Source of the DNA: Aspidapion aeneum
Taxonomy: Eukaryota; Arthropoda; Insecta; Coleoptera; Brentidae
Direction of reading: 5' to 3'
Assembly: GCA_963576565.1 (NCBI GenBank)
Contig: OY755038.1
Span: forward strand, 175,179,287-175,243,286
Length of the DNA stretch: 64,000 nucleotides
Shown here: positions 11,267 to 23,790 of the stretch, piece by piece
Layout: every line of letters starts with the position of its first letter
How positions within the stretch are numbered: position 1 is the first letter of the stretch
The notes under the pieces: generated by a model
The model's input: only the letters and a program-made list of their open reading frames with translations
The model's database searches: none
What the model was told of the DNA's origin: nothing
Position numbers and translations under genes: made by a program

Positions 11267-12320
11267 AGGGTGCTAACCGCCACTTCCGTACATTTATTCA
11301 TTCATTGTAGAATTATTATTTATACTGTTGCCAGGATAAACCAACGATACTATACATAGTGCGTACGACTGCTCTTCGTCTGGAAGCAATGGGTTGTGGA
11401 TAAGGAATTTTCCTGCTATTGAAGCACGGACCACCTAACAAATCGGTGATTTAAGCGCCACCCTTTTTTTCATTATAAGGTTAAGGTGGAGTTTTTAAAA
11501 AATATCAATAACTAGTCAATAACTTAATATCAATAATTATTACTATTTAATGTTTTAAAACTAAGCTATTTTCATTTGTAAACGCAAGAGGTTGGTTTTA
11601 CGTCATAACCAGGTTTTGCGGAATAACTTTAAATTAATTTTGCTATAAATTGAGCAAGTAGCCGTATAAATTTATAATTTATTTATTCTTGCGTTTGTTG
11701 CGACTATGGATTCTCGAACTAAATTGTTATTAAATAATGAGATGAAATAAGAACCTGCGTTATCTGCGCAACCCTGCACCAATTTTGCAGAGTGTGTATG
11801 TGTGTCTGTATTATTTCTAACCGTATCACGATAGCTTCTAAACCGCTGAACCGAGTTTCATAAAATGTTTAGGAAAAATAGTGTTCAACTTTACAGTAAT
11901 AAAAATATAAAGAGAAGTAATCAATCGCAGCCCCGTGTAAATTTTCCCAATTCGTGGCGGTCGTTTCTGAAAACTTAGAATTTACAGAATCCCCGACGAT
12001 GGCAACATAGCTGCGTCACTGAATATTAACCGAACCGGGCTGAAGTTTTACAATATTTTTATAAACATAGCACTTCTTGATTATTTTTACGTCCAACTAA
12101 GTTCTTTTCTACAAAAAAAAAACTCAACACAAAGTAAAAAAACACCAAAAAGTCAGTATACCGGGTCCGACGGCCAAGGCAACACTGCATTTAATATCAG
12201 CACATGTTACTGTCAGTGTCGACCTTAGAGCTTAGGAAAATCTGGGCTAACCGTTCACGACTTAAGGACCCACCTCATAAAACGTTTTGGTTTGAAACTC
12301 GTAGACAATGATTGAGTAAA
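11267..12320. repeat. Non-coding, includes a dispersed microsatellite-associated repeat
   Basis: At about 11795-11900 a (TGTG/TGTC) stretch is followed by CGATAGCTTCTAAACCGC and ATTTCATAAAAT-like sequence. The same combination recurs at 25683-25830, so this is a dispersed insect repeat of the microsatellite-linked/Helitron-like sort. The rest is AT-rich and unassigned. Confidence 0.45.
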
Positions 12321-12324
12321 AATA

Positions 12325-13032
12325 AAACTTCCTACTTCCATTGTCTTTATTTATTTTAAACACGACGTTTCGGTTAGTAAGTATCTCCAACCGTTTTCAA
12401 GTGTAAACTAAACAATCCAGTCTAAAGGCTGCTACTTATACTACTTGGTGTGCAGTCGGGTGTGACGGCCCGCCACCTTTTTTAATTCTAAGACGCTTGT
12501 TTTCCTTAAGGTGTGGTTTCCATATGTTTGGTATGTCCGTGCTTGGTTGACTGAAGATTTCTTTATTCTGTATTATGAACGCAGCTTCAATAAACTTTCG
12601 TTTTCGCCAATGTGACTCCTTATGCAAAACTTTAGCTTCAGACATTGAATCATGTGATCATTTGACCATGCATGATTCGCTAAACCGGATTTTTTGATAT
12701 CCCCTAATTGGGTACTTTTTAGATGTTCATTTACTTTAACATGAAGAGGGCGTTTCGTTTCATCTACATATGATTTACCACACTCACATACATTCCTTAA
12801 TGGTTGAGGGATTTTCTAGTTTTGTTTTAGTTACAAAAATCCTTATTAGTGTTTGGCTATTCGTCTTATATTTTCTGAAATCGTTTGAACATATTATTTT
12901 TAGATTTTGCTACATTTGGTTTGTTTTCAATTTTAGAGATCGTTGAGTTTATTAATTTCTCGGTATAACCATTCTATTGTAAGTAGGTTTCCTATATACA
13001 GTGGTTTGAATGTTTCTGTCATTCATTCATTC
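12325..13032 (-). pseudogene. Penelope-like element, GIY-YIG endonuclease part
   Basis: Reading the minus strand: VYRKPTYNR (about 12970-13010), a diagnostic motif after the RT of Penelope-like elements; then CECGKSYVDETKRPL with HVKVNEH (about 12740-12800), the GIY-YIG nuclease core; then AKVLHKESHWRKRKFIEAAF and NIWKP (12436-12645). A 1-base frameshift near 12645 and several stops make it dead. Downstream (12361-12430) is the non-coding end containing ACGACGTTTCGG, common in these elements. It continues the RT fragment at 14490-14830. Confidence 0.82.
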
Positions 13033-13509
13033 AAATAAATTGGTAATTTTTTTTTTAAATCACAAGCTTTTTTAAAATGCACTAAAAATTTAAAAATAAT
13101 TTTCTAACATTCTAATATTATCATAATAATAAAAGCGATGGCCAACTGATGGAAATTTTGACGATGTTAGCACGATAAGATATCCGTATCAATTAAATAT
13201 CACTATTTGCAAGAATCAATTTGGCAGAAAAATGCAGAGGTACCAAACCCACCCAACTCGACCCAAGATACCCCAGCATTTCTCTGACAATGGCATAACA
13301 TTGCGGCACATCAAACATATTTTTGATGACCTTCTATGTTGAATATTCTTTAAGTGTTTGGATCACAAATTTAGATTAACTTATGCTTTGATTTGCGGCC
13401 ATCGCTCTTATTATTATGATAATATTAGAATGTTAGAAAATTATTTTTTAATTTTTAGTGCATTTTATAAAAGCTTGTGACTTAAATTTTTTTTTTTACC
13501 AATTTATTT
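13033..13509. mobile_element. Fold-back MITE inserted in the Penelope-like element
   Basis: Terminal inverted repeats of about 111 bp: 13033-13143 (starting AAATAAATTGGTAA) and 13397-13509 (ending TTACCAATTTATTT), with only small differences. The 250-bp centre has no ORF. It sits with the adjacent tandem-repeat element between the Penelope RT and its VYRKPT motif. Confidence 0.85.
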
Positions 13510-14490
13510 TCTACTTTTTAGTCTCAGCTATCTACTCTAATAAATGAAAGTATTTGTTTAATAACAGAACAGAAGAGTTTATTCTAGATTGTAATGAAAT
13601 CGCTGATCGTGAGTTGTTTGGAAACTCATTTTTTTATTGGGGGAAGGAGAGGGTGGGGGTAGAGGTAGAAATATATTTTTTGTTTGGGCTTTATTGCCAT
13701 CGGACCTTTATGCATATACCAAATTTTATAAAAGTCATTTGAAGTGAAGTGTGTCAAAAACGCATTTTTTATGGAAGGGGGTGGGGGGTAGGGTGGGAGG
13801 ACATTTTGTCTTTATTGTTGTATTATCATCGGACCACTATATGTATACCAAATTTCATCCAAACCGGATAATGTGAAGTGTGTCAAAAACGCATTTTTCT
13901 ATAGATGGGGGTGGGGGTAGGAGTGGTAGGATTTTTTTTTCAATGTTTTATTGTCATCGGACCACTATATGTATACCAAATTTCATCCAAATCGGATAAT
14001 GGGAAGTGTGTCAAAAACTCATTTTTCTATGAAAGGGAGTGGGGGTAGGGGTGGGAGGATATTTTTTTCTTAACATTGTATTGTCATCGGACCACTATGT
14101 GTATCCCACATTTTATCCAAATCGGACAACGGGAAGTGTGTCAAAAACACATTTTTCTATAGAAGGGGTGGGGGTAGGGGTGGGAGGATATTTTTTCTTA
14201 ATGTTGTATTGTCATGGGACCACTATATGTATACCAAATTTCATCCAAATCGGATAACGAGAAGTGTGTCAAAAACAAATTTTTCTATGGAAGGGGGTGG
14301 GGGTAGGGGTGGGAGGATATTTTTTTCTTATTGTTGTATTGTCATGGGACCACTATGTGTGTACCAAATTTCATTCAAATCGGATAATGGGAAGTGTGTC
14401 AAAAACGCTTCACAAGATTTGATAGATATTTAGATAGTTAGATAGTTAGATAGTTAGACAGAACATCTGAAGCTAAATAAAAGCTTGTAA
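13510..14490 (-). mobile_element. Microsatellite-linked element with six ~126-130-bp tandem units
   Basis: Units containing ATCGGACCACTATATGTATACC, GTGTGTCAAAAAC and a GTGGGGGTAGGGGTGGG run repeat about every 126-130 bp from about 13620 to 14410. They are followed by (ATAGTTAG)n at 14426-14456 and the end block CATCTGAAGCTAAATAAAAG. A related end block (AGCTTTTATTTAACTTCA) is at about 25667 next to another microsatellite. The layout resembles Helitron/DINE-like elements with internal tandem repeats, but no hairpin or CTRR end was proved. Short ORFs across it are products of the repeat. Confidence 0.65.
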
Positions 14491-14835
14491 AAAGGTAAGG
14501 CCGAATCTTTGTCAATATCTATTGTGCATTTGATTGTTGGTCGAATACCATTCAGAAGATGTAGAAAATTCTGCAGTTTGTCATCATTTTCTGGCCATAT
14601 AATAAAAGTGTCATCCATGTATCGTAGTCATAATTTTGGTTTAACTCTTGCTGTGTTGATCGCATAGTCCTCGAAGCACTCCATGTAGATGTTTGCAACC
14701 ACTGGCAAAAGAGGCAAACCCATTGGAAGTCCATCAGTTTGCGCGTAAATCTTATTTTTTGGTAAGTGAGCTTTCCAATCCTCCTTTTGGGAAATCAAAA
14801 TCGGTAATAAACCTACCCCTGGTCAAATTATCGCA
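14491..14835 (-). pseudogene. Penelope-like element, reverse transcriptase part
   Basis: The minus strand reads YAQTDGLPMGLPL, then VVANIYMECFED, then the catalytic box RYMDDTFIIWPE (YMDD at 14610-14621), ending near ALPF at 14493. An in-frame TGA (14628-14630) sits just before the catalytic box where Trp is usual. The reading stops exactly where the 13033-14490 insertions begin, and resumes beyond them at the VYRKPT motif. The 5' part of the element is not recognised beyond 14835. Confidence 0.85.
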
Positions 14836-15097
14836 ATTAAATCGTAACCCGTAGAGACATCACCATTTTCCACACAAAAAATATTACACAAAAATTATTT
14901 TTTTTTCGAAAAAATGCTTTTTGTAAAAGTAGTTTTTCAAAAAAAAGACTTTTTGAAAAAAAAATTTAGATTTTAAAAAAAATATTTGTAGAGTATAAGA
15001 AATGAATAAAATTGCAAACTTCAACGACGGCGGCGGCGGTGAATTGGGTCGGTGGCAAGTTGGGTCGGGGGAGAATTGGTTCAGCTGCGAATTAGCT

Positions 15098-17563
15098 TGT
15101 CTAACGAACTGTCACGATCAGCTGTTTTTCGATCCAAGATGGTCGCCATAGGACAAACAAAGCGTTTTCCCATAAGCCGCAATGTTAACAAAAACGTAAT
15201 TTTTAAAAAAAGTGAAACGATTTAATTTACAACAAAGATGCTGTTTTAAGTATTGAACCTTTGTACATATGGGAAAAATGCGTTTTTCTAAAAAAAAATC
15301 AATTGAAGCCAGTAAATCTCAAATAAAAGGGACCATGTTTTGTTCAAAAGTCAGGTTATGTTTTTATTTACTTTTGTTTTTTTTTACTTTTTTTCCAGTT
15401 TTTTACTCAGTTTGAATCATTATTATTAGTTTCTGTGCTGTTATGAATTGTGGCAGCTGGGGAGAGCTTGATAATGTTAGTTTTGATGGAATGCCAAGTA
15501 TTTTGACCTTAAAAAATCATCTTGATTTAAATGAACTAGGTATCAGCTCAAAGAAGAGAAAAGAAAGTGGATAAATGGATGCTCTATTACCTGACTTAAC
15601 AGAGGATAAATTGAAATATTCGAAAGTTTTTTGTCAGGTTTGTTTTGGATAAATGAGTAACTGCCATTTTGGCAACATTTTCTATTGGGATCTTTTTTTG
15701 TGCTTGAGTGGACCTTTTGCAGAAGTGTAACATAGAATTGTGTTAAACTGTAAGAAATATTTCAATATGATTTTTTTACTATTCTAGGCAAGCAACTTTC
15801 AAAACTAGAATACAGCAATGATCATGACTGGGTCTCTCCTGAATGGATTATTGTTTCAAAACCGTAGAAAAATTTTAAAAATGATGGTTGAAAAAAGGGT
15901 CCAGAGAAGAAAGAAAAGGAAAACAATATGAGGTTAAAGTGTGAATAATGAGCTGAACCAAATTTGTACACCATCCTACAGAACTCTTAAATAAACTTTT
16001 GGTAGTGTAGCATCCTCTATAGTGTCGAGTGAAGTCCTGTATCATCAAAGGTTCTTTTTCTTTAATAAATATTTATTTTACAGACCTCAAAACAGTTTAG
16101 AATAAACTGGTGAATTTGACAATCTCCCTAACTCAAACCTCTTTTTATCTTAAACTATTTTGGTGCAAATTTTCCTTTATTTCCATGCTTTTTGACACCT
16201 AAAACTTGTACACCGTAAAATTTGTATAGTATCTGACTGGACCTACTACAAGTCCTGTTGTGAAATTTCTATGGTACTGTTCTGAGCTTATTACAAAAAA
16301 AAAAATTTATGGCATCATTAATAATAGATGGAAAAAGTCATCTTTGTTGACTTTGATGACCACAAGAAAAACAAATAAGTTCTCTCAGATATTTTTTTCA
16401 ATTTCTCTCAAAAAAACTTGGGTTCTAATACTCCTAATGGGTCATATGCTGTTACGCCCAATTGTAGAGTAGAGTATATATTTATTTGCATAAACTTTTA
16501 GATACATAATTGAGCAAATATTGTTACAAAAAAACAGTAATAAAAGTAATAGTAACAGTAGTAATACAACAGCGAATATTGTACTGTTGTAAAATTTGAA
16601 CAGTACTTACTGTTGTGAGCTGATGAACCTTAGGTTTGACCGTACTTAAGCCCTATGTATTATAGTTATATGGTGATGTACGGTGTATGAGGCCAATGAC
16701 AAGGAAAAACTGTATTTTAATTTTGCAAGTTTTTTTTTATATAATGTTTACTTATATTTTTTTAAATAAACATATTTTGTAAAGTACTTATTAGAAGTTT
16801 GCTTGACCAACCTCGGTTGGAACTCATATGTGCATATTGATCTGTTGGACTGACCTACCTATAAGTTGTGCCTCTTTTTCATGTCACTACTGGAGGGTTA
16901 AAACAATTAAACTTTGTCTAAACCTAAAAATCATAGTGAAATATTTTTCACAGTTTAACGCTATAGAAGGCCTATTACTTAGCAAAAGGTTTAGTCAAGT
17001 ACAACAAAAGATCCTAATAGAAAACCTGAATCTCATGAGAAAAGTTTAGTCTATTTCAATTTCTTCTCTGTTAAGTGAGCCTTGAAGTGAGCTCTTTGAA
17101 TAGAACTACTTTCCCCTACCTTGGGCTGATAGTTCATTGGTCAAAAAACTTCAAAAACCTTTGGGGGGCCCCCAGAGGTCTCATGATGTTGTACTTGTTT
17201 GGGGGGGGTCCGGGCCCCTAGCCCCCCGCCCCCTTGGTGCGCCCATGTAATAATTCAAAATAAGTGAAAAAACTAGAAAAAAAGTTTAAAAAAAACAAAA
17301 TAAACAAAAACATAACCTACTTTTTTGAAGAAAACATGGTCCCTTTTATTTCAGATTTTCTCGCTTTGGTTTAATATTTTTAAGAAAAACGCATTTTTCC
17401 CATATGCACAAAGGATCTGTTCTTAAAACTGATTAATTTTTGAGACCAAAGCTCTTGTCGTTTTTGTAAAATTTACGTTTTTGTTAACATTACGGCTTAT
17501 GGGAAATCGGTTTGTTTGTCCTATGGAAGACATCTTGGATTTGATCATATGTTTTGTTAGACA
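15098..17563. mobile_element. 2.5-kb inverted-repeat element (no intact transposase)
   Basis: Arms of about 270 bp: 15098-15370 and 17275-17563. Shared blocks include TGTCTAAC at the tips, CCATAGGACAAAC, CATATGGGAAAAATGCG and AAAGGGACCATGTTTTGTTC, in opposite orientation. The 1.9-kb interior is AT-rich with only short frames. A G/C-rich patch (17160-17245) has runs of G and C. I could not identify a transposase. Confidence 0.75.
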
Positions 17564-18303
17564 GCCCTATTATCATATTCCCTAAAACTATTTTTTAAAT
17601 AAATTATATCCGATCAAATATAGGTTACAACATCGCTTTTTTAAGAAATATTATCTAAGAAAAACGAAGAATAAACATTTTCTCGACGCAAACAATGCCT
17701 TCGAAAGCTATTGTTTTTCGGGTTAACACACAGGGTTACTTAAAAAGGTCACGAAGTTTTTAATGTTAATAACTTCTTTTGCAAATTACGTAACATAATA
17801 ATTCAGAATTTTTGAGCCCCCTTCCTCCTTCACGCATTTTTAATAAAAAATACATCAAAATTTCACTAAGTGTATCGCAAGGCTAAACCCACCACCCCCC
17901 TCTTGAAATGGCCCATACATATAAACTGCCCTTCATTTTTTCTGCAAGATCAAAACGCGAGGTGACGCGACGTGGTAATAACTCCTAAAATAGCACGGTC
18001 GAACATTTTTTTATGTGAAATGTGCTGTTGGCTGTTGTATGGTTCGGTGTTTTTGAGTTTGGTGTATATAACTGCGTTTTTTATTTTGTTAGTACAAAAA
18101 GAACTTATTCGTACTTCACAATGAATAGGAAGAAGGGCTGTGTTTGTGAAAATACGGTAATAAATCAAAATGTTTTATTAGTATTTTGATTAAATGTAAA
18201 TACACGACGCCACTGGCTAAACTAAAAAAGATATATAGATTTAATACGTCATCGAATGATGCAATATTGCCGATTTCGGGTAGAAACAAAATAGTATTTT
18301 ATT
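17564..18303. repeat. Non-coding, includes a dispersed C-rich MITE-like repeat
   Basis: 17775-17905 resembles 22845-22965: both have AATTACGTAAC, TTCAG.ATTTTTGA followed by a C-run, then CAAGGCTA/CAAAGCCATA. No gene is seen. Confidence 0.5.
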
Positions 18304-20008
18304 TAAGGGGGCAAACGTCGCCTGAAAACTTACCATCTGACAACACTGATATCCCATTTTTTGGCCAAATCTTTTTTCTAATAGAACTAGAAAACGAGAA
18401 AGCGGCACGCGTCGAAACTTTGAGGGGTGCATTTTTAAAGCATTTTTCGCAACTGTATCTTGGCAGTTTTTTGCTAATTTATCTTATTCGAAAGATAAAA
18501 AAATATTTATGGCTAAATCCCAACAACACTTCAAAACAAAGTTTGGAAAATCTATGATCTTGCGTCACCTTGTATAAACTACAGCGAACTGTAACAATAA
18601 TTTCTCGTTTTTTCTATGTTTTAGGTAACTACAAACAAAAACAAAAAATCTAACAAGATACGTTTGACAATTTTGACAAAATCTTTTATATAAACAAGAT
18701 AAATATAATTTTTTTAATTTTCTAAGCGAGATCTATTAGGATTTTTAAAAGCGGAGTAAAGTCGATATCGGAGCGAAAAAGTATACTTCATTATGTTGCT
18801 ACTAGGGGGCATCACTTATTCACCAGAATTAAAATCGCGTGATTCTAATGAATGCAGAACACTAGGTAAATTCGGTAAAAAAAATTTCGGTGTAAGGTAA
18901 TCACGGATATTAAAACAATGTTCTAATATATCTGATGTTAATTAGCTGATCAAGGTCACATGACCCGTGTTTTAGTATTGGCTTAGAATATTGAACTAGC
19001 CATTTTGTAATAGTTTGGTAAGATTTGAATATTTCTTAGATATAAAATTGAGATGTTGATCCAAAAATGGTATATTCTTCGATGAATCTGAACGATATAT
19101 AATAATAATAATAATGATAATAAACGTAATTCCCACATTGAATATAAACTCCCAGCTACTTGTTATATGGGACATATACTATTGTCGATTCAGTTTATTT
19201 TGCATCAACATTTAGAAAAGTTTGGTTTCTACTTCTTGGATATTCGTTGAGCAGCTGCAAGCTTACCATATCAGGTGTCCCATAACTTAGGGGCCACAGT
19301 GCCAGGGGATAGAGGAGGTTATTTCCAAGAAAAAAGTTTATATAACATGGGGGTAAACACATTTGTTTTTAAGATATAGGCTTTTTTAAGTTGTAGAAGT
19401 GGAGGGAAAAAGGGTTTTAAAAGCTAATTGTGATTCAAAAATGTGGTATTCTTTTTTTTTATTAAACTACAAGTTGAGGAGATACAGGCTGTCAAAATAA
19501 CCACCAAAAATGTATAAAATATAATAATTAAAAAAATAATAATTTTTGCTTACTTATTCTTTAAAAAAATATCAATAATATTTCATTGTTATGTCTCGCT
19601 GGAGACTTGTTTTTATTTTAAAAAAATATAAAAAAAACATTGAGTTTAATATGACATTTATAAAAGTATATACAAAAAAAAAATAGTTTTTTCCTAAAAA
19701 AAAAATTGTGTGTGTTTAAGACCACACGGCAGAAGTGTAAACTTCAACAAGGCTAAATTAATAATACTGGCCTTCATCTGCATCATTATATCGCTCGCTG
19801 AATGCACGGATCACCCAACAAATCTCACAGTTAGTCGACTCGAGCCGGCTTCACCCGAATGAGCGTTACATAGCCGAGCCTGACGGCTCAGTTTAATTCA
19901 CTACCACAAAAACGCGCCTAAAGAGGTTTACACTTAAAAAATTAACCGATTAATTTTTTTCACAATAATTTTTATTTCAATTTATCGCTCTGGTTCTAGT
20001 ACACGACT
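18304..20008 (-). repeat. Right arm of large inverted duplication (about 1.7 kb)
   Basis: Matches 8218-9779 in reverse complement. The similarity ends at the same points on both sides (CGTTTGCCCCCTTAAAT inside, GTCGTGTACTAG outside). The MITE continues beyond the arm to 20194, whereas on the left it is cut by the LINE. Confidence 0.9.
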
Positions 20009-20194
20009 TTACCCATTTTCATATTTCTACTGCGTTTTTTTAAAAAGTTATTATCAAAAAAGTTAAAAAAATTGACAACTTTGATGCTCTGTATCTCGAC
20101 AAAGAGTTTTGACTCATGCATTATAGGAACGTTTTTATCAGACAAGACCTCTATCACCTGGTGGCCTATAGCCCCTAAGTTTTGGGACACCCTA
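19272..20194. mobile_element. Complete MITE, CAGGGTGTCCCA-type ends
   Basis: The left end reads CAGGTGTCCCATAACTTAGG and the right end is AGGGTGTCCCAAAACTTAGG in reverse complement, about 923 bp apart. This is a non-autonomous DNA element with no ORF. At least two other copies, both truncated, are in the window. Confidence 0.75.
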
Positions 20195-20263
20195 TATAAA
20201 CAAAAACCGGAAATTATTATTTTTTCAAGGCTTTGGAGATTGTATTAGTTTTTACGGCTCCAG

Positions 20264-20432
20264 TAGGTACAAAACAGCGCTGTGCAAAATGGCGCGGAAC
20301 AAAATAGGGGCGACAAAATAGCACTGCGATAAACAGCGCTATGATAAAATAGCAAGGGAAAATTGCTCACAGATAAATAAACAAACTTAAAAAAGCGCTA
20401 TTTTGTTCCGCGCTGTTTTGTAACGGTGCCTA
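20264..20432. mobile_element. Short fold-back element with AAAATAGCG-like repeats
   Basis: The ends read TAGGTACAAAACAGCGC and, inverted, TAGGCACCGTTACAAAACAGCG, with internal short units such as GGAACAAAATAG and GATAAAATAGC. It resembles, in miniature, the terminal arrays at 49.6 and 63.3 kb. Confidence 0.6.
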
Positions 20433-21212
20433 TATTTTACCAAGTTTCAATAGCACGAAAGTTTACGCTTACGTTATGACACCCGCACGAAGTCCAAGAA
20501 AACGAAATCGAACCGTTAACTATTATTAGGCTAAATTTGTTCGCGAAGTTTTCATAATTATCATATTGGACAAGTCTGTTTGTTCGCAGGTGTCTAGGTC
20601 TCAAATTAGTGAACCGATTTAAAGGCGACTTTCTTTATTGAAATCTGGATTTATTGTTGACTAGATGTAACAGAAGTTGTTGAGAACTATTTTTGTATTT
20701 AATAATTAAATGGCTCATGTTTTTAATTTTCTTAATATTGTTTATTGTTATGAAGCATATTTTACACTATCAACTCCTAAAATAAGTAAATACTAAAAAA
20801 TGGAATTATCTCCAAACTTAGTGTGCATAGACACTTCGTTTCTCAGGTGGCTGCTAACTTACCTCAAGTGTTAAAAAAGTTTTCAGTAAGGATCGTTTTT
20901 TACGGCATCTGCTGGTTTCTCTGAAAACATACAGCTAAAACCTGTAAATTATTGACAATTATGCAGGATATATAGGTTTCTTTTCTTATGTAGTTATTTT
21001 AATGACTTCTAATTCGAAATGATTGGGTTTTTTAAGGATATGGTTAATTACCACAGGTTACGTCAGGTCTAGCCTGACACCTAATTTGAAAATTATCTTG
21101 CTTTATTCATATACTCACAAAACCCCGTAACAAAAGAAAACTAAATATTGCATAATTTGTATCGATAATTGTCAGAAACATTATTCTGTTTTAATATTTT
21201 ATACCGCACGAT
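20433..21212. other. AT-rich non-coding stretch
   Basis: I see no gene, RNA or clear repeat here. Confidence 0.5.
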
Positions 21213-21462
21213 AAAAAAAATTGTCTTAGATCAAAGCAAATTGCTTTGAAGTAAAATAATTTGTGCTTTCCTATTCACCAAGAGAATATTTTCTTGATAT
21301 AGCACAAAAAATGTCTTGCCTCTTATTTTAATGTGAAACAGAATTTTTTTTTTATAAATTTGAACTGAATGAAGACAATTTGCTTTGTTATTAAATGGAA
21401 TATACTGAAACAAAACAATTAAAGAAGAAAAATAAAGTCTCATTTTAAGATTAAACATTGCG
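21213..21462 (+). repeat. Dispersed AT-rich repeat, copy 1
   Basis: Contains AAAGCAAATTGCTTTGAAGT and TTCCTATTCACCAAGAG. A direct-orientation copy lies at 35059-35374, where an extra segment of about 65 bp is present. No coding potential. Confidence 0.8.
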
Positions 21463-21640
21463 TTGAACTAAAAAGAAATATTTTAATTCAAAACAAATTG
21501 TTTTACGGTAAAACAATTTATTCAAGAAAAGAACGTGTTTTCATTCTAGACAAAAATTTTTACCGTGGGCGTTTTCATTATTAGACAAGGCAAAAATTTA
21601 GGATGTCCAACTAATTGTACCTCTTTACCATATTTTGTAC

Positions 21641-22593
21641 ACATATATAGTACCATTCCACGGTTCCAAGAACCTATACTTCGTCAAGTTTTTTGTTTAC
21701 TTGTCTGAGGCGCAGAGGCGTTCTACTGAGATACGAGATTCCTACAAACTTGTCTCTTATTTATTATATTTTTTCACAAACGAGATCACCCTGTATATTT
21801 GCCTATATTTTTTAAATGCTGTTAAAATGTCTAATTAAATTTAAAAAAAATATATTTTTTGTTTTTTAATCCTCAAAAGCAGAAAATATAAAACAAATAA
21901 TACGTTTTACCACAGAAAGTTTTTGAAATCTGTTAACTACTAAAAAATAATTTAAAAAAAGTCAAATTTGCTACTATACAGGGGAAACACGATAAGGTTT
22001 TATGCTGACAAAAACAAGCAAAATCGCATTTTTTTAAAGATATTTTATTGACTCTGATTAATCGAATTTTCTTTAAAATATTTTTAATTATTCACCAGTT
22101 TGCAGCAGAATTTTGGTGCTTTCGCAAAAAAAAAGATACAAGGACATAAGCCACACAATTAATCATAAATATTAAAAATGCCGATTTGGCGTCAATTTTG
22201 TCCGTTTTTGCCATTTCTACTGGGGATTTTATCTGGTAAAATGTTTTTCGTTTCTTATATATTTCTAAATAAAAAGTGTCACATTTGTCTATCTGCGCGA
22301 TGGTGCTCTGTATCCAATTATTTATTCTACCAAGCCATGTTTTTTTTTAGTATTTCTATTAATTTTTTATACTTTACAATTATCAACAGAAATATTATGG
22401 TTGACGAGCAAACCTGATATTTTTCTTTAATTAAAAAAAAAATTAAACAGCTTTAAAAAAAAATTAGGCAGTATATACAGGGTGGTCCCGTTTGTGAAGA
22501 AATATAATAAATGTCAGTAAATCGCCTCTACGCCACAGACCAGTTAACAAAAAATAAAGTAAGTTCTTGGAACCGTGGAAGGTACTGTATATG
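21641..22593. mobile_element. Inverted-repeat MITE (about 950 bp)
   Basis: Ends share ACATATAxAGTACC..TCCACGG and TTCCAAGAAC in inverted orientation. Similarity continues inward about 150 bp to CACCCTGTATA on the left and TATACAGGGTGG on the right. The interior is AT-rich without a transposase. Confidence 0.7.
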
Positions 22594-22844
22594 TATTGGT
22601 TGGTATAGAGAAAACCCAAACGAACTCGTTCTTTTGCTTGTAAATATTAGCATGGTGTAAACGGCCTGCAAACGATATTCGCTCCATTGCATTAAAGACC
22701 AGCGGTACAATAATTGGAAAATTTAATGCGTCCCTAAAACAAAATTATTTTTTAAATAAACCTAGAAAGCAGTGCAAAGAACTAACCACGTCAATTTCCC
22801 TCATAATATTAAAATAAATAAGTACTGCTTATTAGAGAACCTCC

Positions 22845-22965
22845 TTAAATTACGTAACGCAAAAATTCAGGATTTTTGACCCCCCCCTCCCCCCCTCGTA
22901 TCGCATTTTCAAGAAAAAACACATGAAAAAAACATTGAGTGTAACGCAAAGCCATACATAATACA
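22845..22965 (-). repeat. Dispersed C-rich repeat, second copy
   Basis: Similar to 17775-17905, with the poly-C run ACCCCCCCTCCCCCC. Truncated, non-coding; the strand is arbitrary. Confidence 0.5.
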
Positions 22966-23242
22966 TACAAAATATTTGAAAAGAATTTTTTGACGTTATT
23001 TATACTTAAAAAAATTATTAAATTACTCACCCTGTCTCCGTGTTGGCTTTCGCAACTTTTCCTTCTCTTCCTTGGTCCGCAAACTCCTCATCATGAGTCA
23101 CCAAGGTATCACTAAAATTTAACATGCAATTTTTATGATATATCATACGTGTAATGGTCATCTAGTTCAGTTTCGAGAAAAACCAAATAGTAAGATAACA
23201 TTTATGTGTAAATATTTAATTATTTTTTTTGCATTGTTTATA

Positions 23243-23790
23243 CAGGGTGTCCCATAACTTAGGAGCCATAGGACAACAGAGGATAGAGGAGGTCATGTCA
23301 GATAAAAAGTTTCCGCATGGGTTCATCAAAGTTGGAGATTTTTTAAACTTTTTTGATAATAACTTTTTAAAAACACCCAGTGAAAATATGAAATTGGCTA
23401 AAGTCGTTCATTAGAACAAGAGCAATAAATTGAATTAAAAATAGTTTTTGAAAAAATTAATTGTTCAATTTTTTTCAGAAAAAACAAATTTTTTGGTATA
23501 AATTTTTGTAAATGCCATATTTTATTTTTTATAAATTTTTGGAGGTTATTTTGACAGCCTGTACCTTCTCAACTTGTACTTTTATCAAAAAAATGATACC
23601 ACATTTTTGAATCACAATTACCTGAGTATTCAGCTGGCTGTGACAGATTTAATTTTTTTTCTAAAACCCTTTTTCTACCCACTCGTCTAACTTTAAAAAT
23701 CATATATCTTAAAAACAGATGTACGTTGACCCCCATCTTATATAAACTTTTTTCTCGGAAATGAAGGTTATTTCCGAGAAAAAAGTCTCA
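23243..23790 (+). mobile_element. Truncated MITE, CAGGGTGTCCC family
   Basis: Starts CAGGGTGTCCCATAACTTAG and follows the complete element at 19272-20194 through TTAGAACAAGAGCAATAAAT and the ATACCACATTTTTGAATCAC block. It ends in a small hairpin around TTTTTTCTCGGAAAT at about 23750-23790. Confidence 0.75.

Noticed and set aside
14039..14433. GVGVGGYFF repeat frames
   Set aside because: Translation of the 126-130-bp tandem units.
13620..14456. CRISPR-like array
   Set aside because: Contiguous long tandem units without unique spacers, in a eukaryotic TE context.
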